Below are positions 17,619 to 26,066 of a stretch of DNA of 64,000 nucleotides, in pieces. The first letter of the stretch is position 1, and each line of letters opens with the position of its first letter. Source of the stretch: Pseudooceanicola lipolyticus. Lineage in GTDB: Bacteria; Pseudomonadota; Alphaproteobacteria; Rhodobacterales; Rhodobacteraceae. The notes below the pieces were generated by a model, which was not told where the DNA came from, searched no databases, and worked only from the letters and a program-made list of their open reading frames with translations. The DNA is taken from assembly GCF_002786325.1 (NCBI RefSeq), contig NZ_PGTB01000002.1:62001-126000 (forward strand), in the 5' to 3' direction. A program made the position numbers and the translations under genes.

Positions 17619-17918
17619 TTACGGCGTACCACCACCAAAGACGGCGGCAACGATCGTCGGCGCTGCTGCAACGCCGGCGATGCCGACCATCACCCAGAGG
17701 GCCTGGCGCAGGTCGATGATGTTGAAAAACCAGCTGAGGAACACGCCGAGGACCGCGAGGGTGGCGATGACGACGCCAAGCGGCCCGGTCAGCGCGTCCA
17801 CGATGCCCTGAAGCAAGCTCTGAATCGGGGAGAGGTCGATGCTCTGGGCCAGGGCCGGTTCTGCCGAAACGATGAGGAGAGCGGCGAGGGTGATCAGGGA
17901 TTTCGTCATTGGCTTCAT
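17619..17918 (-). CDS. virB2: Pilin VirB2/TrbC
   Basis: A 99-aa precursor with a signal peptide ending at PALAQ and two hydrophobic helices in the mature part (about 42-65 and 74-95), the pattern of VirB2 pilins. The mature pilin of about 75 residues builds the conjugative pilus. The start ATG overlaps the upstream lytic enzyme stop (ATGA). Confidence 0.9.
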   Translation of the reverse strand: MKPMTKSLITLAALLIVSAEPALAQSIDLSPIQSLLQGIVDALTGPLGVVIATLAVLGVFLSWFFNIIDLRQALWVMVGIAGVAAAPTIVAAVFGGGTP

Positions 17919-18595
17919 GGGGACGCTCCTTCCAGCCGGTTGAAGACGGCCAGCACCCGCTGGACGTGGTTTTGGGTTTCTCGAAACGGTGGAATGCCGG
18001 AATGCTCGCGCACAGCGTCGGGCCCGGCATTGTAGGCGGCGAGCGCGAGGCGCGCATCGCCAAACTCGGCCAGCATTAAGGCGAGGTAACGCGCGGAGCC
18101 GTCGAGGTTCTGCCGCCAGTCATGAGCGTCGACGCCAAGTGCCCGGGCCGTATTGGGCATCAACTGCCCGAGCCCGACCGCCCCGACATGGGAGACGGCG
18201 TGTGGATTGTACGCGCTCTCGATCTCGATATTGGCGCGATAGAGGTGGAGCCAGTCCGTGACGGTGATATCGGCTGCACGGAGCCCAGGGTGGCTCGCAT
18301 AGCGCAGTCCGGTCTCCTCGATCGCGGCGAGAATATCCGGGCGTGGCGTGAGCGCGCGAGGGGTCACCGCCGCGACGCGCACCCCTTCACGTCCCTCGGT
18401 GCGGCTCTCCTCGCCCAGGATGCGCAACCCGTCTGAGGTCGAGCCAACGCCGACCCCGTCATTGTAGTTGCGCGCGAACCGTTCCTGAGCGCGCGACGGC
18501 GAAAGAGAGCCATCCCCCGCCATCACCAGGACCATGTCTGCCGATGCCGGGAGGCCCAGGGAGGAAAAGAAAAGGGCGCTAAGCCCGGCTGGCAG
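17915..18595 (-). CDS. virB1: VirB1-like lytic transglycosylase (start uncertain)
   Basis: The lytic transglycosylase domain is clear: [10 protein letters not shown] with the catalytic Glu, [14 protein letters not shown], and [13 protein letters not shown]. The sequence [19 protein letters not shown], preceded by KRW, is an excellent signal peptide. Yet no ATG, GTG or TTG lies in frame just before it. The choices are CTG 18595, an ATG at 18536 that would remove the signal, or an ATG at 18910 inside the upstream gene. Translation may be coupled to the stop of the upstream gene, or a base may be missing. Probable role: local peptidoglycan opening for channel assembly. Confidence 0.75.
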   Translation of the reverse strand: MPAGLSALFFSSLGLPASADMVLVMAGDGSLSPSRAQERFARNYNDGVGVGSTSDGLRILGEESRTEGREGVRVAAVTPRALTPRPDILAAIEETGLRYASHPGLRAADITVTDWLHLYRANIEIESAYNPHAVSHVGAVGLGQLMPNTARALGVDAHDWRQNLDGSARYLALMLAEFGDARLALAAYNAGPDAVREHSGIPPFRETQNHVQRVLAVFNRLEGASP

Positions 18596-19043
18596 CCATC
18601 TCTTCGCTGGAAAGCTTCTGAACCGTCCGCTTGCCCTCTTCCAGGGGCACGTCGGCGTGCGAGAAACCGATCCCTTGCAGGAAGGAGATGACCCCGGTGA
18701 CGGTCTTGATCTCGCGGATCTTGATGTCGTTGCGCGAGGTTCGGGTCCGGGCCGTGACCAGAAGTTTCTCGATCCCGTCGTCGCTGACAGCGCGCATGAT
18801 CCAGACCCCATGCCAGTTGGGGCCTTTCTTGAAGGCGTCTTCCTTGCAGACAACTTCGACGCGATAGCCGCTGGCGACCAGATCGCGGAATCTGGGTTCG
18901 GTGACCACATTCGGGGCTTCTTTTTCTAGGTCCATCACCCGGATCACGTTCTCCAACAGGGCGAATGACCGGGCTTCAGGTGTTGAAACCAAGTCATACG
19001 ATGATATATTATTGACGCACAAGATAAACTTTTGATGCGACAA
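18579..19043 (-). CDS. Hypothetical protein, first gene of the VirB operon
   Basis: A cytoplasmic protein of up to 154 aa with no recognised domain. It has an alpha/beta character ([16 protein letters not shown], then [19 protein letters not shown]). The first frame start is TTG 19043, but a promoter-like AATAATAT motif lies inside the first codons, so GTG 18947 or ATG 18935 (MDLEKEAPN) may be the true start. Being first in the operon, it may be a regulator or accessory of transfer; this is a guess from position. Confidence 0.55.
   Translation of the reverse strand: MSHQKFILCVNNISSYDLVSTPEARSFALLENVIRVMDLEKEAPNVVTEPRFRDLVASGYRVEVVCKEDAFKKGPNWHGVWIMRAVSDDGIEKLLVTARTRTSRNDIKIREIKTVTGVISFLQGIGFSHADVPLEEGKRTVQKLSSEEMAASRA
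18983..19017. promoter_or_regulatory. Divergent promoter region between the VirB operon and the gene at 19080
   Basis: On the plus strand TTGAAA (18983-18988), 16 bp, TATATT (19005-19010) resembles a promoter. On the minus strand CAATAATAT (19014-19006) is followed by TCGTATGA (19001-18994); both strings also occur in the mobilisation promoter at 1086-1126. This suggests shared control of the two transfer operons. Confidence 0.4.
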
Positions 19044-19079
19044 GCGGATTCTTGCTCAATTAACGAATAGACGGTTCCC

Positions 19080-19400
19080 ATGCATTTGATCAAGGAAATA
19101 GGGGGCTTGGACGCCCTCAGGTTGTGCACATCGAGCGTGGCACAAGCTATACTTCTGGTCACGTGCCTGGTGGGTGAAGCCTCCGCCGCGTCCTGTTTGC
19201 CGCCGCCCAGGCCGTTCGTGCCAAGCGATTCCGAAGCCGCGCAAGCCTATGCCGATCTCATCCGCAGCGACTTTGAGCTCTACATCCGGGACATCCAAAG
19301 CTACTTTCGGTGCTTGGAGGAGGAGCGTGCCCGGGCGTTCGAAGAGGCGCGCGAGGTGAGCCAGGACTACGGACGCTTCCTGGAATTGATGGACGAGTGA
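19080..19400 (+). CDS. Exported hypothetical protein
   Basis: A protein of 106 aa or less with a hydrophobic signal (AILLVTCLVGEASAASC) and a helical, Glu/Arg-rich mature part with two cysteines. ATG 19080 has no good ribosome binding site. TTG 19107 is preceded by AGGAAATAGGGGGC, almost the same leader as at 1152-1166 before the MobC-like gene, and may be the true start. The family is not recognised. It reads away from the VirB operon. Confidence 0.55.
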   Translation: MHLIKEIGGLDALRLCTSSVAQAILLVTCLVGEASAASCLPPPRPFVPSDSEAAQAYADLIRSDFELYIRDIQSYFRCLEEERARAFEEAREVSQDYGRFLELMDE

Positions 19401-19511
19401 ATTGGCCGCGACCTTTTCGAAGGGCCGCCGTCTTGTGACATTCCGCCGTATCGGCGGCGTGCAATTCGGAGTCTCTATCATCATGTAAACGCTCATTATC
19501 CACTTTTTAGA

Positions 19512-19555
19512 TAATCTATAAAGTAGATTAGCCCTGTCACAAGAGGTTTGTGACA
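19512..19555 (+). promoter_or_regulatory. Two inverted repeats before the Xre gene, likely autoregulatory operators
   Basis: TAATCTA-TAAAG-TAGATTA (19512-19530) and TGTCACAA-GAGGT-TTGTGACA (19535-19555) are perfect repeats, both with 5-bp spacers. The second ends one base before the GTG start of the Xre-type repressor, so its binding would block that gene. Confidence 0.6.
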
Positions 19556-19556
19556 C

Positions 19557-19814
19557 GTGGCGAAAACGATCAGGAGTTCGGGACATGAAGCACTTCGCGA
19601 CGCTTTGATTGCGGCGCGGAAGGTGGCTGGTTTAACGCAGGCGGAGCTCGCTTTGCGTCTGAGATGTCACCAGTCTTTTGTCGCCCGTCTGGAGAGCGGC
19701 GAGCGTAGGGTCGACGTGGTTGAGTTGATCGTACTCGCGCGTGCTCTGCAGATCGATCCGGTTACGCTATTGGCGGCAGCCGAGGCGGCGACGGATCTCA
19801 ATCACCGGATTTAG
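19557..19814 (+). CDS. Xre-family HTH regulator
   Basis: An 85-aa protein that is nearly all one Cro/C1-type helix-turn-helix ([27 protein letters not shown]). It starts at GTG 19557, directly after a perfect inverted repeat, which suggests autorepression. Small Xre proteins on plasmids often control transfer genes. The VirB promoter lies 500 bp away, but no matching operator is evident there. Confidence 0.8.
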   Translation: MAKTIRSSGHEALRDALIAARKVAGLTQAELALRLRCHQSFVARLESGERRVDVVELIVLARALQIDPVTLLAAAEAATDLNHRI

Positions 19815-19954
19815 GACGAGGCGATGGGATCGTCGCCTCTTATGGAGTGATGAGCTCAAGCCCCGGTGGGACCGAGGGGCAATGATAACAACGAATTGTT
19901 ACGGGGCGCTGCGACGCACGGCCTCTGGTACAGGTTTGGTGCAGGGAAAACGTC

Positions 19955-20695
19955 TTAGTAGTTCACCTGCTCGAACCCGTAATTGCCCTCGTAGTCTCGC
20001 CAGTCGACGAAGACCGAGCGGTGATAGATTGAGGGACAATGATCGCCCCAACGTTCCAAGCCGACATGGGCCTCGGGCAACGCCGCGACGGAAGAACGAG
20101 ACCACGAAAAATCGCCCTGGGTTCCATAGGTTCCGAGACGGATGTGTTCGTACCGGCTGCAATCACTGTCACGGGACTCGACTTGCTGCGCGTAGCGCAC
20201 ATCATAGACACGGATAGAGCGGACGAAATTGAATTCCGGCCCACTGATGTCGATATCGGCGCGGTTCTGGATCAAATGTAATGCGAACCCGTCAGGTTGG
20301 GGTAGGGGGTCGACACCTTTCGACCGCAGGACGGCTGGCAAGAGGGCGCCAGCGTTCTCGGGATCAGATTCTGCGAGGCTCTGGGGCAGGTGAGAAGCGT
20401 TGGAGAAGTCAAAGACACGCGGAGTGCGACCGGGATCGTCTACAGGTTCGAAGGAGGCCCCCATGGGGCAACGCCAGATCTGCAGCGGGGGCTCGACAGG
20501 CCAGGGCGTGATCCGACGGATGAACTCTGCACGCGCCCGCGAGCAAGGTTCTGACGCCGGCCAGCCGCCGGAGAGGCAGAGCAGAATGGCGCAATCGATC
20601 GGGTAGGTCTGTGCCGAAGCCTTGGTCGAGGCGCCGAAGAGGGAAGCCGTGCTCACAATCGTTGCAAAAGTAAAATGTCGAAGGAAACTGCGCAT
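19955..20695 (-). CDS. Exported conserved hypothetical protein
   Basis: A 246-aa protein starting at ATG 20695, giving a signal peptide MRSFLRHFTFATIVSTASL that ends near ASAQ. The mature part has YPIDCAILLCLSGGWPASEPC with three cysteines near its start, then a C-terminal acidic/aromatic half. I have the impression that such proteins accompany alphaproteobacterial transfer regions, but no function is known to me. Its own promoter is at 20737-20765. Confidence 0.65.
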   Translation of the reverse strand: MRSFLRHFTFATIVSTASLFGASTKASAQTYPIDCAILLCLSGGWPASEPCSRARAEFIRRITPWPVEPPLQIWRCPMGASFEPVDDPGRTPRVFDFSNASHLPQSLAESDPENAGALLPAVLRSKGVDPLPQPDGFALHLIQNRADIDISGPEFNFVRSIRVYDVRYAQQVESRDSDCSRYEHIRLGTYGTQGDFSWSRSSVAALPEAHVGLERWGDHCPSIYHRSVFVDWRDYEGNYGFEQVNY

Positions 20696-20736
20696 GACGA
20701 GGTTCTCAGTCGGCTGATATGCGTATGTTATGAGCT

Positions 20737-20765
20737 TCAATAGTATATTATTGTAAGAATGTCAA
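20737..20765 (-). promoter_or_regulatory. Probable promoter of the exported hypothetical gene
   Basis: On the minus strand TTGACA (20765-20760), 17 bp, TATTGA (20742-20737). The spacer contains CAATAATAT (20753-20745), the motif shared with the mobilisation and VirB promoters. Confidence 0.45.
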
Positions 20766-20797
20766 TCTAACGCAGTTTGTTTATCGCGGTTTCAGGT

Positions 20798-21058
20798 TTA
20801 GGGCGGGTCCGGTGAGATCGATCGCCCACGTGACAACTTTTCAAGGAGATCTGTGACTGCATCGTTGGCTACTGCCTTCGCAGCAGCGAGCATGTCCTTG
20901 CTCAGAAGTGGATCTATTTGGTCGGCAGCGCGCTCGGTGCCGAGCCAGAGTATGGACAGCTCGGATGTGTTCCATTGATAGACCCAGCCAACAGTTCGGC
21001 CCTCGGGACTACGGATGAGTCGAGCGACCGGAGCCGCTTCTTCCTTGTCAACACTCAC
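20798..21058 (-). CDS. Hypothetical protein, 86 aa
   Basis: A small cytoplasmic protein with a beta-rich first half (GRTVGWVYQWNTSELSILWL) and a helical second half (LAAAKAVANDAVTDLLEKL). No family is recognised. Its codon use fits the neighbours and it is the last backbone-like gene before the metabolic island. Confidence 0.5.
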   Translation of the reverse strand: MSVDKEEAAPVARLIRSPEGRTVGWVYQWNTSELSILWLGTERAADQIDPLLSKDMLAAAKAVANDAVTDLLEKLSRGRSISPDPP

Positions 21059-21148
21059 TGGTTCTTGATCGCCTTTACTATGTACAATCTGTCTGTCAGG
21101 TGGGCCGCCGCGTTTGTTTGGTCGTTCAGGGCAAACTCAATCCCATTC

Positions 21149-21186
21149 CGGTGAAAAGAGGCGGCACCGGCGGAGCCGATGCCGCC
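21149..21186 (-). terminator. Terminator of the MBL-fold gene
   Basis: Arms GGCGGCACCGGC (21160-21171) and GCCGATGCCGCC (21175-21186) pair with one mismatch over a 3-base loop. Read on the minus strand the hairpin is followed by a T-rich run (TCTTTTC). Confidence 0.55.
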
Positions 21187-21264
21187 AAGGTTTCGCCCAC
21201 AGGGAGGTGGTAGAGGGCGAAATTCAATGATATCAATGCGCCGAAAGCATTCGCATAATCTATC

Positions 21265-22098
21265 TTATGTTAATTTACAGACTCCGCCATCTTGTACCGC
21301 CCGCGACTCAGACAACAGCTTCTCCAGATGCGCCGCAACGTTTCGTCCTGCGGCCATTGCGATATGTGGGTCGGTTTTCTGGTAGACGGAAGCGGCGATA
21401 TTCTGGACCGAATCCGGGGTGTTTGAGAGGTGGGCGAGGATCTCCGCCTCGCGACGCATGCGGTTGGAAAGCAACCGTTTGACGTAAGGTTGCGGATCCC
21501 GGAGTATAGGTCCGTGCCCCGGAAAGTAGATCCTATCGTCGCGCTCAATCAGCCGCTGTAGCTGCGCGCAGTAGTCGTGCATGTTTCCGTCAGGGGGGCT
21601 GACGATCGAACTGTTCCAACTCATAACGTGGTCGCCCGTGAAGAGCACTCCGTCAGGTCTCGCGAAACAAAGGTGGTCGCTCGCGTGACCAGGTGTGTGC
21701 AGGACGGTAAGACCGGCAATGACCTGTCCGTCCTCCAGAAACCGGTCAGGTCGAAATGCATCGTCAGGGAATGCCCGTGAGGCATAAACAGGTGCGTCTG
21801 TCCGTGCTCGCAGGGCTGGGACGACTCCAAAATGATCAGAATGGTGGTGTGTGAGCAGAATCCCAGATGGTTTGGCCCCCAAATTTTCGATGATTGCCCC
21901 GAAATGTGTACTGTCTTCTGCTGGGCCGGGGTCGATTATGAACCGACCATCAGGCGTATCAATGATGTAGCTATTTGTCCCGTGGTAGGTCATCTTTCCG
22001 GGATTGTTCGCGACGATCCTCAGAATTCCAGGGGCCAATTCGACTCCCTTCGCGCGGCAAGGCTTCGGCTCTGAGAAAAACATGCTGCTTCTTTTCAT
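21265..22098 (-). CDS. MBL-fold metallohydrolase
   Basis: A 277-aa protein with the metallo-beta-lactamase signature THHHSDHFG, a second metal ligand in HTPGHASDH, and TGDHV with the bridging Asp. Start ATG 22098 (MKRSS). The set resembles LACTB2/glyoxalase-II-type hydrolases that act on thioesters or RNA, so a CoA- or glutathione-thioester hydrolase is plausible beside acyl-CoA genes. It has its own hairpin terminator, and a terminator separates it from bioY, so it is a single-gene unit at the island border. Confidence 0.75.
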   Translation of the reverse strand: MKRSSMFFSEPKPCRAKGVELAPGILRIVANNPGKMTYHGTNSYIIDTPDGRFIIDPGPAEDSTHFGAIIENLGAKPSGILLTHHHSDHFGVVPALRARTDAPVYASRAFPDDAFRPDRFLEDGQVIAGLTVLHTPGHASDHLCFARPDGVLFTGDHVMSWNSSIVSPPDGNMHDYCAQLQRLIERDDRIYFPGHGPILRDPQPYVKRLLSNRMRREAEILAHLSNTPDSVQNIAASVYQKTDPHIAMAAGRNVAAHLEKLLSESRAVQDGGVCKLT

Positions 22099-22235
22099 TG
22101 TGTGCGACCAGGTATTGATTGCGAACAATTTGGTTCGCACAGTTTTGCGCATTGCTCTCGCATGGCGCCGGAAACCTCAGGCTGGCGTCCGATGCCTGTC
22201 AAATCCGGCATCGGACTATTTCAACTTACATTGGA

Positions 22236-22276
22236 CCAAGCCCGTATGAGACTGAAACAGTCTGATACGGTCTTGG
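22236..22276 (-). terminator. Hairpin terminator after bioY
   Basis: Eighteen-base arms at 22236-22253 and 22259-22276 pair with two mismatches around the loop GAAAC, nine bases after the bioY stop on the minus strand. Confidence 0.6.
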
Positions 22277-22284
22277 GCTGGCAG

Positions 22285-22851
22285 TCACACAGCGCGGCGA
22301 TTATGGTAAGCAGTATACAGAACTACAGCAATTGTCGCCTTCGTCAGATCCCCGAGAAGGAACGGGTAAAGACCGGCGTTCAGCAACTTTTCGCCATAGC
22401 CGACAAAGCCACCCAACCAGAGCAGCCCTGCGCAATACATGACTATCGAACCCAAAAAGACCGCGACAGATGCTCTGAACGCAGGCCGAAGTCCTTGCAG
22501 TGCTTGAACAATCCACCCGGCGGCGGCCGCCGCAAGTGCGAAGCCTACCAAGTATCCGCCTGTGGGACCCGCAATATACGCCGGTCCGGCCAGAGCCGGA
22601 GGCGTGCCTGCGAAGACCGGCAGGCCAAGCAGACCTTCAAAAAGGTATGTCACAACAACAAGACTACTGCGCACCGGCCCCAGGAAAAGGCCCAGACCCA
22701 AGACAACCAGGGTTTGTGTAGACATGGGAACCGGGTAGAACGGCACCACGATTTTGGCGGATAGTGTCAGAAGAATTGTGCCGACGAGAATTATCGAGAT
22801 CTCTTGGGTAAGTTTTGCGAGTGTTTGGCTTTGAGTGGTTTCCAGATTCAT
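22285..22851 (-). CDS. bioY: Biotin transporter BioY
   Basis: A 188-aa membrane protein with about six hydrophobic segments and BioY motifs: VPFYPVPMSTQTLVVLG, YLFEGLLGLPVFAG and AGPTGGYLVGFALA. BioY is the S-component for biotin uptake and works with or without an ECF energising module; none is visible here. It lies 48 bases after the acyl-CoA dehydrogenase gene, at the end of a carboxylase operon, which suggests that biotin uptake is expressed with the biotin-dependent carboxylases. Confidence 0.9.
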   Translation of the reverse strand: MNLETTQSQTLAKLTQEISIILVGTILLTLSAKIVVPFYPVPMSTQTLVVLGLGLFLGPVRSSLVVVTYLFEGLLGLPVFAGTPPALAGPAYIAGPTGGYLVGFALAAAAAGWIVQALQGLRPAFRASVAVFLGSIVMYCAGLLWLGGFVGYGEKLLNAGLYPFLLGDLTKATIAVVLYTAYHNRRAV

Positions 22852-22899
22852 CTTTTTCGTCCTTGTTTCTGTAGATTGTTAATTTTTTGGATAGTAAGC

Positions 22900-24066
22900 T
22901 CACATGCGCTTGGCGACTTCTTCCAACATGACTTCGCTCGCCCCGCCGCCGATGGCCTGCACACGGGCATCGCGTGACATGCGTTCCACCGGTGTTTCGC
23001 GCATATAACCCATACCGCCGTGAAACTGGACGCAGTCATAAAGCACGCTGTTCACCAGTTCGCCGCAATAGGCTTTGACCATCGAGACCTCTTTCACGCA
23101 GTCACCGCCCGCGGCATCCAGACCGGCGGCGTGATAGACCAGCTGACGTCCTGCAGCGATCCGCGTCTGACAGTCGGCCAGCCGTTGGCGCACGGCCTGC
23201 TTGTCCCACAGAACGCCGCCAAAGGCCCTGCGCTGCTTGACATAATCCACGGTCATGTCCAGCGCGGTTTGCGCTTCGGCACAGGCCATCGCACCCAGCA
23301 CAATGCGTTCGTTCTGGAAGTTCTTCATTACCGAATAGAAACCGCGGTTGACCTCGCCCAAGACGTTTTCGGCCGGGATACGGACATCTTCGAAGATCAG
23401 TTCGGCAGTGTCCGAGCACAGCCAGCCGGTCTTGTTCAACGCCCGTCCGACCGAAAAGCCCGTCGTGCCTTTTTCGACCGCAAATATGGTGATCCCGCGC
23501 GACCCCTTGGCATCGGGATCGGTCTTGGCACCGACAAAGTAGAGATCGCCATGCACGCCGTTGGTGATGAACATCTTGGTGCCGTTCAGCACCCAATCCG
23601 ACCCGTCCCGCACCGCGCGGGAGCGCATGCCCGCCACGTCCGAGCCCGCGCCCGGTTCGGTCACAGCAACGGCGGTGATCATTTCGCCCGAGACGATCGA
23701 CGGCATCCAGCGCGCCTTCTGTTCGGGCGTGCCGGCGTTTTCCAGATGCGGCGAGGCCATGTCGGTGTGGACCAGAACGGTGGCCGAGAACCCGCCGAAA
23801 GTGGATCGCCCGACCTCTTCGGCCAAAACCACGCTGGACATCACGTCCAGCCCCGCGCCGCCATACTGTTCGTCATAGCGCATCCCCAGCACGCCGAGAT
23901 CACCCATTCGGCGCAGCACGTCGCGGGGTACCTTGCCCTCCTCCTCCCAAGGCTCGGCCTTGGCGGTCACCTCGGCTTCAATGAACCGGCGCAACTGGTT
24001 GCGGATCATCTCGAGGTCTTCGTTGAACGGGCCGGTGACCTGAGTAATGCTGTCTTGTCTGGTCAT
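22900..24066 (-). CDS. Acyl-CoA dehydrogenase (isovaleryl/citronellyl-CoA-type)
   Basis: A 388-aa FAD enzyme forming the alpha,beta double bond. Present are AVTEPGAGSDVAGM (FAD/substrate loop), the middle beta domain and the C-terminal helical domain. The usual catalytic Glu of the YEGTS loop is absent (IGGGASEV). Instead NFQNERIVLG offers a Glu at the helix-G position used by isovaleryl-CoA dehydrogenase. ATG 24066 overlaps the stop of the carboxylase alpha gene. The neighbours (carboxylase, hydratase) match the order of leucine-type degradation operons. Confidence 0.88.
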   Translation of the reverse strand: MTRQDSITQVTGPFNEDLEMIRNQLRRFIEAEVTAKAEPWEEEGKVPRDVLRRMGDLGVLGMRYDEQYGGAGLDVMSSVVLAEEVGRSTFGGFSATVLVHTDMASPHLENAGTPEQKARWMPSIVSGEMITAVAVTEPGAGSDVAGMRSRAVRDGSDWVLNGTKMFITNGVHGDLYFVGAKTDPDAKGSRGITIFAVEKGTTGFSVGRALNKTGWLCSDTAELIFEDVRIPAENVLGEVNRGFYSVMKNFQNERIVLGAMACAEAQTALDMTVDYVKQRRAFGGVLWDKQAVRQRLADCQTRIAAGRQLVYHAAGLDAAGGDCVKEVSMVKAYCGELVNSVLYDCVQFHGGMGYMRETPVERMSRDARVQAIGGGASEVMLEEVAKRM

Positions 24067-26066
24067 GTGTTTTCCTCTGGATCGAGTTTGATAAGTGGGG
24101 CGTGCCCGGCGACCGTATCGCCGGGTGCACAATAGATTTCAGTCACCACGCCCGCGACCGGCGCGGGCAGGCTTTGCAACAGCTTCATGGCCTCAAGCAC
24201 CACCAGCGTGTCACCGGCTTTGACGCGGTCGCCGAGTGCGACGCGCACCTCGGCCACGGCGCCGGGCATGGGTGCGGACAACAGGTCAGCGACGCCAGAC
24301 CCGCCGGTGGCACGTTGCAGATGCTGGTCTTCCAGCGTACGCAGGTCTGTCGCGGTCATTCCAGCAGGGGTTTGCAGGTGCACTCGCCAGTGACTCGGCG
24401 CGCGCACGACGTAAGCGATGCGCGAAAACGGAACCCCGTCGATGCGTCCGCTCAGACGGCATCCTGTTAAAGCGGCACTCTCGACCGTGATGGTCTGGCC
24501 GTCCGGTTGAATGGCAGTCAACCCCGACCCGGAGCCGTACATGCGGATCGGTTCGTCTTTGGTTGTGTCCCAATAGAAGGCCGCGCCGGACTGTCCCGCA
24601 GGGGCTGTGAGTCGCCATGACCCTAGGCTTTCCCAGGGCGACGCGCCCGCCGGCACGAGACGCAGATGCAGCGCCATCGCGGCAAAGGCCATGTCCCGGG
24701 GATCAGCGGACGGTTCAGTCCAGCCGCCTGGAAACATCTCGGGCAGGCCCGAGGTATGGTGACGGAACGCCGCAAAATCCGGGTGTGCCAGTAACGCGCG
24801 TTGATAGGCCAGGTTCAGGCCGACGCCGCCGACGGCAAAAGCATCGATCGCGGTGATCGCCCGGCGGATCGCCCCGGTCCGATCCGGCGCGTGGACGATC
24901 AGCTTGGCAATCATGGAATCGTAGTGGTGGCCGACGACCGAACCGCACTCTACCCCAGTGTCCAGCCGCACATCCGCAGGCGGCGCCCAAAGGGTGATCT
25001 CGCCCGTTTCGGGGTGAAAATTCTCGGCCGGGTTTTCGGCGGCGATGCGGATTTCAATGGCGTGCCCGTCAAACTGCACATCGCCTTGCGTCAGCGCCAG
25101 CGGCTCGCCCCGCGCGATGCGCAACTGCCATTCGACCAGATCGATGCCGGTGATCGCCTCGGTCACGGGGTGTTCCACCTGCAACCGGGTATTCATTTCC
25201 AGAAAGTAGTATTCACCGCGCCCGGGGTCATAGAGGTATTCCACCGTTCCGGCGGAGCGATAGCCGATCGCCTGCGCCAACCGCACCGCTGCCGCACGCA
25301 TGCGGTCGCGCACAGCCTCGGGAAGATCGGCGGCGGGGGCTTCTTCGATCAGCTTTTGGTGGTTGCGTTGCAGCGAACAATCGCGGTCGCCCAGATGCAG
25401 CACGGTGCCGTGAGTGTCGCCCAGAACCTGCACTTCGACGTGGCGGGCACGGGGCGCATAGCGTTCGAGGAACACCGCCGGATCGCCGAAGGCGCTCTGC
25501 GCTTCGGCCCGGGCAGATGCAATCGCTTCGGGTGCGTCGCCCAGATCGGAGACAAGCCGCATCCCGCGTCCGCCGCCGCCGGTGCTGGCCTTGACCAGAA
25601 AGGGGGTGCCAAGCGCCTCGGCCTCTTGTAGCAGGCGCGCGTCGGACTGATCCTCGCCGCGATAGCCGGGCAGGACGGGCACGCCTGCGGCTTCGGCGGC
25701 AGCCTTGGCCTCGATCTTGGAGCCCATCCGCGCGATAGCGTCGGGTTCCGGCCCGATGAACACAAGGCCCGCCGCCTCGACCGCCGCCGCGAAACCGGCA
25801 TTCTCAGACAGAAAACCATATCCCGGGTGCACCGCACCCGCGCCCGTCGCCCGCGCGGCCTCAAGGATGGCCTCGACGTTCAAATAACTGTCTGACGGGG
25901 CGGCCCCACCGATGCAGACGGCATGATCGGCCTCGGCCACGAAGGGCGCGTCGCGGTCCGCGTCCGAAAACACCGCTACGCTTTCCAGCCCCAGTTTGCG
26001 GCACCCGCGCTGGATGCGCCGGGCAATCTCGCCCCGGTTGGCGATCAGAACGCGGGTGAAGCTCAT
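24063..26066 (-). CDS. Acyl-CoA carboxylase alpha subunit (MCC/PCC-like)
   Basis: A 667-aa biotin protein. The N-terminal biotin carboxylase domain starts RVLIANRGEIARRI and has the ATP-grasp loop GGGGRGMR and the MNTRLQVEHPVTE motif. The C-terminal biotin carrier domain has EAMKL, with Lys628 as the biotin site. It makes carboxybiotin for the beta subunit at 26867. ATG 26066 overlaps the hydratase stop (ATGA). The single-chain form contrasts with the split alpha subunit at 33906-35878. Confidence 0.93.
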   Translation of the reverse strand: MSFTRVLIANRGEIARRIQRGCRKLGLESVAVFSDADRDAPFVAEADHAVCIGGAAPSDSYLNVEAILEAARATGAGAVHPGYGFLSENAGFAAAVEAAGLVFIGPEPDAIARMGSKIEAKAAAEAAGVPVLPGYRGEDQSDARLLQEAEALGTPFLVKASTGGGGRGMRLVSDLGDAPEAIASARAEAQSAFGDPAVFLERYAPRARHVEVQVLGDTHGTVLHLGDRDCSLQRNHQKLIEEAPAADLPEAVRDRMRAAAVRLAQAIGYRSAGTVEYLYDPGRGEYYFLEMNTRLQVEHPVTEAITGIDLVEWQLRIARGEPLALTQGDVQFDGHAIEIRIAAENPAENFHPETGEITLWAPPADVRLDTGVECGSVVGHHYDSMIAKLIVHAPDRTGAIRRAITAIDAFAVGGVGLNLAYQRALLAHPDFAAFRHHTSGLPEMFPGGWTEPSADPRDMAFAAMALHLRLVPAGASPWESLGSWRLTAPAGQSGAAFYWDTTKDEPIRMYGSGSGLTAIQPDGQTITVESAALTGCRLSGRIDGVPFSRIAYVVRAPSHWRVHLQTPAGMTATDLRTLEDQHLQRATGGSGVADLLSAPMPGAVAEVRVALGDRVKAGDTLVVLEAMKLLQSLPAPVAGVVTEIYCAPGDTVAGHAPLIKLDPEENT

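Noticed and set aside
17915-18910. A 331-residue start for the VirB1-like enzyme at ATG 18910
   Set aside because: It overlaps the upstream gene by more than 300 bases and the extra part is its shadow; a signal peptide lies at about 18536-18600.
19443-19457. Hairpin CCGCCG-TAT-CGGCGG as a terminator
   Set aside because: A short stem without a following T run; position after the gene at 19080 is suggestive but too weak to list.
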